From Haemonchus contortus (Eukaryota > Nematoda > Chromadorea > Rhabditida > Trichostrongylidae), in assembly GCA_000469685.2 (NCBI GenBank), contig LS997567.1, positions 35,337,005 to 35,401,004 of the forward strand: a stretch of DNA of 64,000 bases, written 5' to 3'. Positions within the stretch are counted from its first letter, which is position 1. Every line of letters begins with the position of its first letter. A model generated the notes under the pieces. The model worked only from the letters and a program-made list of their open reading frames with translations. It did no database searches and was not told where the DNA came from. Shown piece by piece: positions 58,191 through 64,000 of this stretch. A program made the translations under genes and the position numbers.

Positions 58191-58770
58191 TTTGTATACA
58201 AACTTCATTAGGCCGACGTTTCGGCGGAGTAGCCTTCTTCAGAGCTTAGAAAGATCATAGCAATTTATGTCTATTCGACCAAGAGTTTCCTCTGTCACAC
58301 TGAAGATCGAGACCCTGAGGGCACGCAGGTGATTAAAGGAGGACCACTCAACGTAGCTTTGTGGATTCATCGGAGCCAATCAGCAGTCGATGATAACAAT
58401 AAACCGGTCTCAGCTGGAGTAGGCCTTCGTCCAGAGGCTGTGCGACGAGGCCGACTTTATATAAGGCCGCAGCTCCCGCTTGATTGCGAGACATTCGTCC
58501 CTTCGATTAATTTTGGTTCGGTGACTTGTATCCAAAGTGCCTCGAGGGTTTTACGCGCGCGTAATTGCGAATCCTGTGCCACGACCTCCACGGTGATTTA
58601 AAAACGCCTCCGTTGTGTTTTTGTATTCGGTGACTCCCCAAGGCAGTGAACTCTTTCAATCGCTTCATACCATAGCAAACACTCAACGATTACGAAATTA
58701 CAGACAGCAGGCTGATTGGGCGATAGTTCCCACTATCGTCTGGATTTCTCTTCTTACAGCAACACAGAAT
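58190..58770 (-). mobile_element. Penelope-like element 2: GIY-YIG C-terminus and 3' end
   Basis: On the - strand one frame reads LKEFTALGSHRIQKHNGGVF and, after a shift, VVAQDSQLRARKTLEALWIQ, which corresponds to the C-terminal half of the Penelope-like GIY-YIG nuclease; the RKTLEA block parallels ARKILEV in element 1. The following 3' region ends near 58200 with the same conserved block found in element 1. The N-terminal part is absent; an RTE fragment begins right beyond it. Confidence 0.7.
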
Positions 58771-58789
58771 CGCGTTTTTCAACGACGTG

Positions 58790-59100
58790 GGACGTACAAT
58801 TCTTTTTCGACGCGGTGACATGTTGAATATAGGGAGGAAGAAGTGAAGGGCCGTCGTATTCGTCTTGCCCCAGATACATTGTAGGCCAGCAGACAGAAGG
58901 TATCAAAGTAGAGGACGTGAATGAACTTCTCCACTGTCCTTCGAAATGCAATAATAGCCCCGTTAGGACGACGAAGGGATTTCTTGTACTTAGCGAAGCT
59001 CCGACGATTATTGCGAATTCTCTTGCAAGCCTCAGCTGCTTCAGTCAGAACTGCTGCTCTTTTCTTTTTCCGAACTTCCTTCATGTGAAGCCTCTCCATG
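58790..59100 (-). mobile_element. RTE LINE fragment, inverted
   Basis: The - strand frame MKEVRKKKRAAVLTEAAEAC then RRSFAKYKKSLRRPNGAI parallels, residue by residue with substitutions, the RTE stretch at 61513-61710 (MKEDLKEERAAAMDEAAEAV, RRPDGKVTASRREVEKVICD). It covers the linker between endonuclease and reverse transcriptase only. Confidence 0.8.
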
Positions 59101-59132
59101 GATATCAAGCTCCACGTGGATAGCCTCTCCAT

Positions 59133-59178
59133 GTGGAGCACTATCAATGGAGTAGCTTCTCCATTGATAGTGCTCCAC
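59133..59178. repeat. Perfect 20-bp hairpin
   Basis: GTGGAGCACTATCAATGGAG at 59133-59152 is exactly complementary to 59159-59178, with the 6-base loop TAGCTT. It lies about 30 bases beyond the end of the RTE fragment. A weaker partial copy of the same words (CTCTCCATG, CTCCACGTGGA) lies just before it at 59094-59130. Confidence 0.85.
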
Positions 59179-59199
59179 ACTCAAATTCTATTGACTTGT

Positions 59200-59990
59200 A
59201 GAGGTTATAGGTGGTCCTGGTCACGACTATGACCAGTAGGGCACTTGCTCTAGCCCTGGTGCAAAATGGAGCCAATCTGGAGGTGGCAGCATAAAATGGA
59301 AAAACGGCAAAGTCTCGGGGACCGGAACCACCAGCCCAACCCAAACGTCCCAATTCGAAGTCCACATCGCTATCCACCACGCCAACCGTCGCTGCTGACA
59401 GCTTAACCGTGGAGTGCGCATATGAAACGTACCCGCACTTCTCAACATGTTTCAACATGCTCCTTTTTTGGCTACCGTTCACGTTATTTTCAATGCGCAG
59501 TCCACTAGCGACTTCTACTGTGTGGACAGTCGACGCCATGACTGAAACAAACGATGCTTAGTGGGTTAAAATGGCAATTTCTCACAAAATCATTTTCACT
59601 CTTTTTTTGGCATTCAGAAGGCCATTTAGCGGAAATGGACCATAGTTCTATACTCAGTGCTCATGCCCCTATACCATCCGAAAAACCATTTTCGGAAAGC
59701 GTCCCACGCCCTGAGAGACCCTTCTTGTTAGGATCGGCCAAAAAACATCGCCCTCTCTAGGTCTAGGCACCACAACTAATCCGCCAAGCCGTGTACCCAT
59801 TCTCCGTGTGCTTTAAATTTTAGCGTTAGAGATGCAGTGCACAGTAGGATCTCCTTTACTTAGGTACAGTTTTACCCTAAGTATCAAGCCCTAACTCTGA
59901 TCGCTCATTAACTAATTCCTAACTACGGGGCTCCTTCACTATGAGTTCTCTCTCACTGAAGGATCCCAGCCAGTTAGTGACGAGGCTACG
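59200..59990. other. No recognised gene; one unassigned open frame
   Basis: A - strand frame of 131 codons (59539-59144) begins MASTVHTVEVASGLRIENNV but resembles nothing I know, runs through the hairpin, and may be chance. No other feature is seen. Confidence 0.4.
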
Positions 59991-59999
59991 TAGGGCGTC

Positions 60000-62900
60000 T
60001 CCAGGTAGCGGATAGGCGAATTAATCGCCGACCAAAAGTCATCGGTACTTGCCCAGAGAGGCAGGTGGACTCAGGGGATGGACTCCATGATTCTGCTGTG
60101 CTGGGTCGAGATGCCCTCTGTACTCGCAGGCGTATCCACGCATACGTGTGTGGAGAGTCTGTGGGTGCAAATGGTATCCTGCCCATCGAATCGGCCAAAA
60201 GCTTGCCTTCGAGCGACTGGGAAGTATCTGTGAGGCGATTTGAGCCGCCTCCAGAAACAAAGCCACTCGTCCACTCCGGGATAACCTGGCAAGCCTTCGG
60301 AGTCAACCCAGTCCCCACGTCAGAGCCTGGCAAGCTGCACGTTGGGTATCTATCAAAAACAGTAATAGAAATGGGTCTCATTCCCTTGAACCGGAGGGAG
60401 CCTCCAATACGGCAGCGATGGATAGGACCGCTCGGGGAAGGCAGCTAAAATTCCAGGGTCAAAACAGGCTGCCCAAAAGGAGAAGGACTGAGGTGGCGAT
60501 CTGTACTTTTAGCGCACGGATGCTTGCATCGGAAGCGTGTATAGAAGACTTGATGATGCAAGCTATGAAGATCAAGTACGACGTGATCTGACTGACCGAG
60601 ACGAGAAGGCATCGCGCGCTGCACGCCGTATTTGAGACTGGGGAAGAAGTGTTCTTTGGAACATGCGACAGCTGAGGCGTAGGCGGCGTAGGTGTCCTCG
60701 CCAATACGCACTTGGCCATGAACATCGATTCGTACGAAAGCTCAACAACCCGAATCGGACGTTTGCGATTAAGAAGGTGTGGCTCAACCCCAGCTCTGAC
60801 CATCTTTGTTGCCTGCGCACCAACATCAAGCTACGAAGAAGAATAGTTGGAGGCGTTTTAAATGAGTCTGGAGAGGCTCTACAGAGAAGACTACACTTTC
60901 TCCAAGGTCATCATCGATGACTCAGTGCCAAGATTGGAAGAACGGTTGAAGTGCTCCACATCGGGACTCACGGAATGGAATGAAATGGTCAGGGTGAAAG
61001 GTTGTCCGAATTCAGTCGACCAACACCTTCCATGGTACTCGCAGTTCCAGAGGCCCTCTCATTTGCGATGGACATGAGAGTCACCTGGTGGACAGTTCCA
61101 TAATGAAATAGACCATATCATCGTCAATCGGAGATTTTGCCTAACCTACGTCGCTGTTGTTCCGAAGTTCTGCACGGGATCGGACCATCCTCTCCTCCGC
61201 GCTAGATTCCGCTCCTCAGTGCGTGGAGAGAGAACTGTGAAGTTTAGGGAACGAAGCCTCAAGACCTCCATCAACTGGAACCACTTCGCCTTTCTTGTCA
61301 GCTAATGGGAAGATTCCATTATCGACGACATCGATGAAGAATACAATCGGCTCATCGAGCACCTCCACGATAGCGCTAGGAAAGCAGAGTCACCAAGAAA
61401 CCAAGAGACGACTCTTTTCGAAGACTCCTGAGCTGATCCGCCAGCGTGGAATCGCGCGAGTTACAGACAATCATCAACAAACGACGACCTTGCGAAGCTA
61501 TGCAGAGAAGCGATGAAGGAAGATCTGAAAGAGGAAAGAGCAGCAGCTATGGACGAAGCCGCCGAGGCCGTAAAGAGCACTCGTAAAGCTACACGGAGCC
61601 TCGCCAATTACAAGACCAAGATGACATCCCTTCGTCGTCCTGACGGAAAAGTTACTGCATCCCGAAGGGAAGTGGAGAAGGTCATCTGCGACTTCTACTC
61701 GGATCTCTTCGACAACCACGTCTACCTGTCTACCCACCATCTTAGGCAAGACCAAATATCGGTCCTTCGGTTCTCCCCTCCGAAATACGACATGCCATCA
61801 CGTTGATGAAGAACTGTGCGGCGCCCGGTCCCGCTAGGATCATACCACAATATCTAAAGAGTCTTCCACCAGCCATCGTCAAAACTCTAGCTGAGCTCTT
61901 CACGCGATACCTGTCGGAATGCATAGCGCCCACGACGTGGAAAACTCGCAAGGCTGTTTTGCTTTATAAAAAAGGAGATCTAGACGATAATGGCAATTAT
62001 CGACCTATCTGCCTGCTGTCTGTAATCTACAGGCTTTTCATTCGTCATCCTAACCAGGATTGGCAGAATATTAGATGAAGGACAGCCATGTGAGCAAGCG
62101 GGGTTTCGGAGAGGATTCGGCACAATCGATCATATTCACACTCTTACAAGACTCTTTGAAGTATCGCGAGTGCAAAATGCCGTTATGTCTTGCGACCAAC
62201 GATTTGAAGAAAGCCTCCGACACCTACGAGACAGAAGCGGTAATTGGAGCTCTGGGCAACCATGGCATTCCTACTCGTGACATGAGGATGCTTAGTGAGC
62301 TCTACGACATCTTCATGACCAGGGCGACATCTTCACGACCAGGATTTCACCATTCCACAAGGAAGTCATTATCAAGGTGAAGAGAGGTGTCCGGCAGGGC
62401 GATACTATTTCGCCCAAACTTTCAGTCCCGCTCTCGAGAATATCATGCGTTATTTGGAATGGGAAGACTTGGGAGTGGAGGTCAATGGCCGCTACCGACA
62501 TCACCTCCGCTCTGCAGACGACATCGTATTTATAACACCCAACATCGAGCAGGCGGAACAAATGCTGGCCGAGTTTGGCAGTGTTTGTGGAAGACTCGGT
62601 TTGAGACTGGATTAAAGGAAGACGATGTTCATGAAGAACGCGTTGGTTGGAACGGTCTGATGCTCAATTCACAGGAAGAATATCTCCGATTGCTCTAGCT
62701 ATGTGTATCTAGGTCGGGAAGTCAACATGATGAACGACCTAGCTCCGGAGCTGGACAGAAGGAAACGCGCCGCATGGGGAACATTTAAGAATATCGAGGG
62801 AGTAGTGAAGAAGATAAAGAACATCCGGCTCCGCACTCATTTTTTCGACACTGGTGTCCTTCTTGCTTTGACGAGACCTGGACTCTACGAAAGCAGGATG

Positions 62901-63280
62901 AGCATGCTGTCAGCGTTACTCAACGCGCTTTGGAAACAACGAAGCTCGGTTGATTACGCTAAGAAATCGACGATCACGTGGGCCGGCCACGTTATGCGAT
63001 ATAGTGATGACCGTTGGACCAGGTCGGTTACGGACTCGATACTTCGGGACATCAAACGAACTCCAGCACGGCCGCCAACGAGATGGTTAGACTTCTTCAC
63101 GAAAGCTCTGAACGAAAGGAATGCTGTACCTCGTGTCCCTGAAGACACTGGACCACTCTGGGTCGTGACAGGGACGAATGGAGACGTTACTTGCGCCCGC
63201 TCGAGGAAGTCGATGATCAACGGGACCACAGGTGATACAGGTGATCAATCCCTATTTGTCCTTTTATCCAAATATTAGGG
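60000..63280 (+). mobile_element. RTE-type LINE, near full length but with stops
   Basis: The protein frame starts at about 60418 (MDRTARGRQLKFQGQNRLPK). The apurinic endonuclease domain shows IKYDVI.LTETRRHRALH, GTCDS.GVGGVGVLANTH and RIGRLRLRRCGS, with in-frame stops. The reverse transcriptase follows: APGPARIIPQYLKSLP, NGNYRPICLLSVIYRLF, KRGVRQGDTISPKL-like and ADDIVFITPNIEQAE. The C-terminal part is YVYLGREVNMMNDLAPELDR, then ITWAGHVMRYSDDRWT and PARPPTRWLDFF. It ends near 63278 with GATACAGGTGATC-type short repeats. At least one frameshift and several stops make it inactive. Bases 60000-60417 are probably its 5' untranslated region. Confidence 0.88.
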
Positions 63281-63567
63281 CGTCCGGAGAGTTCTGAGAA
63301 AATTTTGGCTCTGAACTTTGAAAGCGTGCTGCTAAGAACGCGCTAAATGAGGACAATGGATTCGATAGCAGGGAAAGGGGCATTATTGATAGATCAATAA
63401 TATGTTTAATTGGTAATCCACGCGGTCGTTCGAATTAAGAAACCGTCGGCCAAATAATGCCATCAATGCAACTACCGGAGGCTTTCGCTTCTCCATCACG
63501 AAAGTAATCGCTTCGACACTCAGCTTTGGAATGAGATATGGCAACTGGAAGGTGGCAGAGACCCTCT

Positions 63568-63691
63568 CTTGTCACCTACTATAAATGGAACGAACGCTTC
63601 CTCTGAAAAGAGGTTCGCTTTGACGAAGTTTGTCGAAGCGGGCCCCTTCTCAGGGGGCTTCCCCTTCATATCATTTATGGTAGGTTACAAG
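63568..63691. repeat. Small imperfect inverted repeat, possible MITE
   Basis: CTTGTCACCTACTATAAATG at 63568-63587 and CATTTATGGTAGGTTACAAG at 63672-63691 are inverted with two mismatches and enclose 84 bases. The inner part has further short palindromes. This could be a 124-bp MITE or a structured repeat; one copy only, so uncertain. Confidence 0.35.
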
Positions 63692-64000
63692 TGAAAAAAC
63701 GGACACTGTTCTAGCTTTCCTTCAGAACAATGCTCCTCAAAGTCTCAGGAAGTGGAAGAGACAATCTCTACTCCCTATTCCATCATTCATTAGGTTCTAC
63801 GAAAAGTCGTTTTCAAAGGAGTATTCTTTACAAACATCGCCTCTTCTTAACTGAGCAGTAGCGTCAAGAGCGAGCGTCAGTGTATGTCAGAAGCTCCTCG
63901 ACTGTAAGCGAACGTCGACATCAACCGAGTTTATTATTGCTCAGGAGAAAAAGTAGATGTCATATGAAAATCCACACAGGAAATCAGAATGCCCACCAGC

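Noticed and set aside
59144..59539. 131-codon - strand frame (MASTVHTVEVASG...).
   Set aside because: No recognisable domain, no splice partners, and it runs through a perfect hairpin; kept only as a remark.
1..64000. CRISPR arrays, bacterial operons or horizontally acquired bacterial genes.
   Set aside because: No regularly spaced identical repeats and no compact intronless bacterial-type gene cluster was seen; all coding signals fit nematode genes or eukaryotic transposons.

Overview
The window looks like nuclear DNA of a strongylid (clade V) parasitic nematode, most likely a hookworm. The reasons are small exons separated by kilobase introns with GT..AG borders and TTTCAG-like acceptors, a nematode-type vitellogenin with the C. 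elegans promoter boxes TGTCAAT and CTGATAA, and a dense load of mariner, RTE, CR1-like, BEL/Pao, Helitron, Mutator-like and Penelope-like elements. All gene models here were assembled by eye from exon borders and phase; no search or alignment program was run.

Four host genes can be read. (1) A divergent SLC2/GLUT-like sugar transporter, + strand, enters from the left edge and stops at 10911; its introns hold a short mariner, four copies of a TIR element and a tRNA-derived SINE. (2) A secreted GH18 chitinase with two CBM14 chitin-binding domains, - strand, 20390 to 11626, 15 coding exons, 599 residues. It ends convergently towards the transporter. (3) A vitellogenin, + strand, 21107-28039, 4 exons, about 1656 residues. 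It starts head to head with the chitinase across about 0.7 kb. (4) A small ING-family chromatin reader, - strand, 57089 to 44661, 6 coding exons, 179 residues. Its PHD finger is split by a 10.7 kb intron.

The rest is mostly transposable elements. From 29840 to 40640 come a 406-bp near-perfect foldback, a decayed Helitron, a mariner, and a Mutator-like element sitting inside a degenerate tandem array. From 42000 to 44050 lie a Penelope-like GIY-YIG fragment and a LINE fragment. The large ING intron holds two tRNA-derived SINE families and a three-layer nest: a BEL/Pao element in a mariner in a CR1-like LINE. From 58190 to 63280 there is a second Penelope-like 3' end, an inverted RTE fragment and a longer RTE element.

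The vitellogenin and chitinase are both probably secreted, and the shared upstream region raises the possibility of joint control. Points most worth following up are the two SINE families, the Penelope-like 3' ends with hammerhead-like core motifs, the foldback element, the datable nested insertion and the vitellogenin-chitinase divergent promoter.
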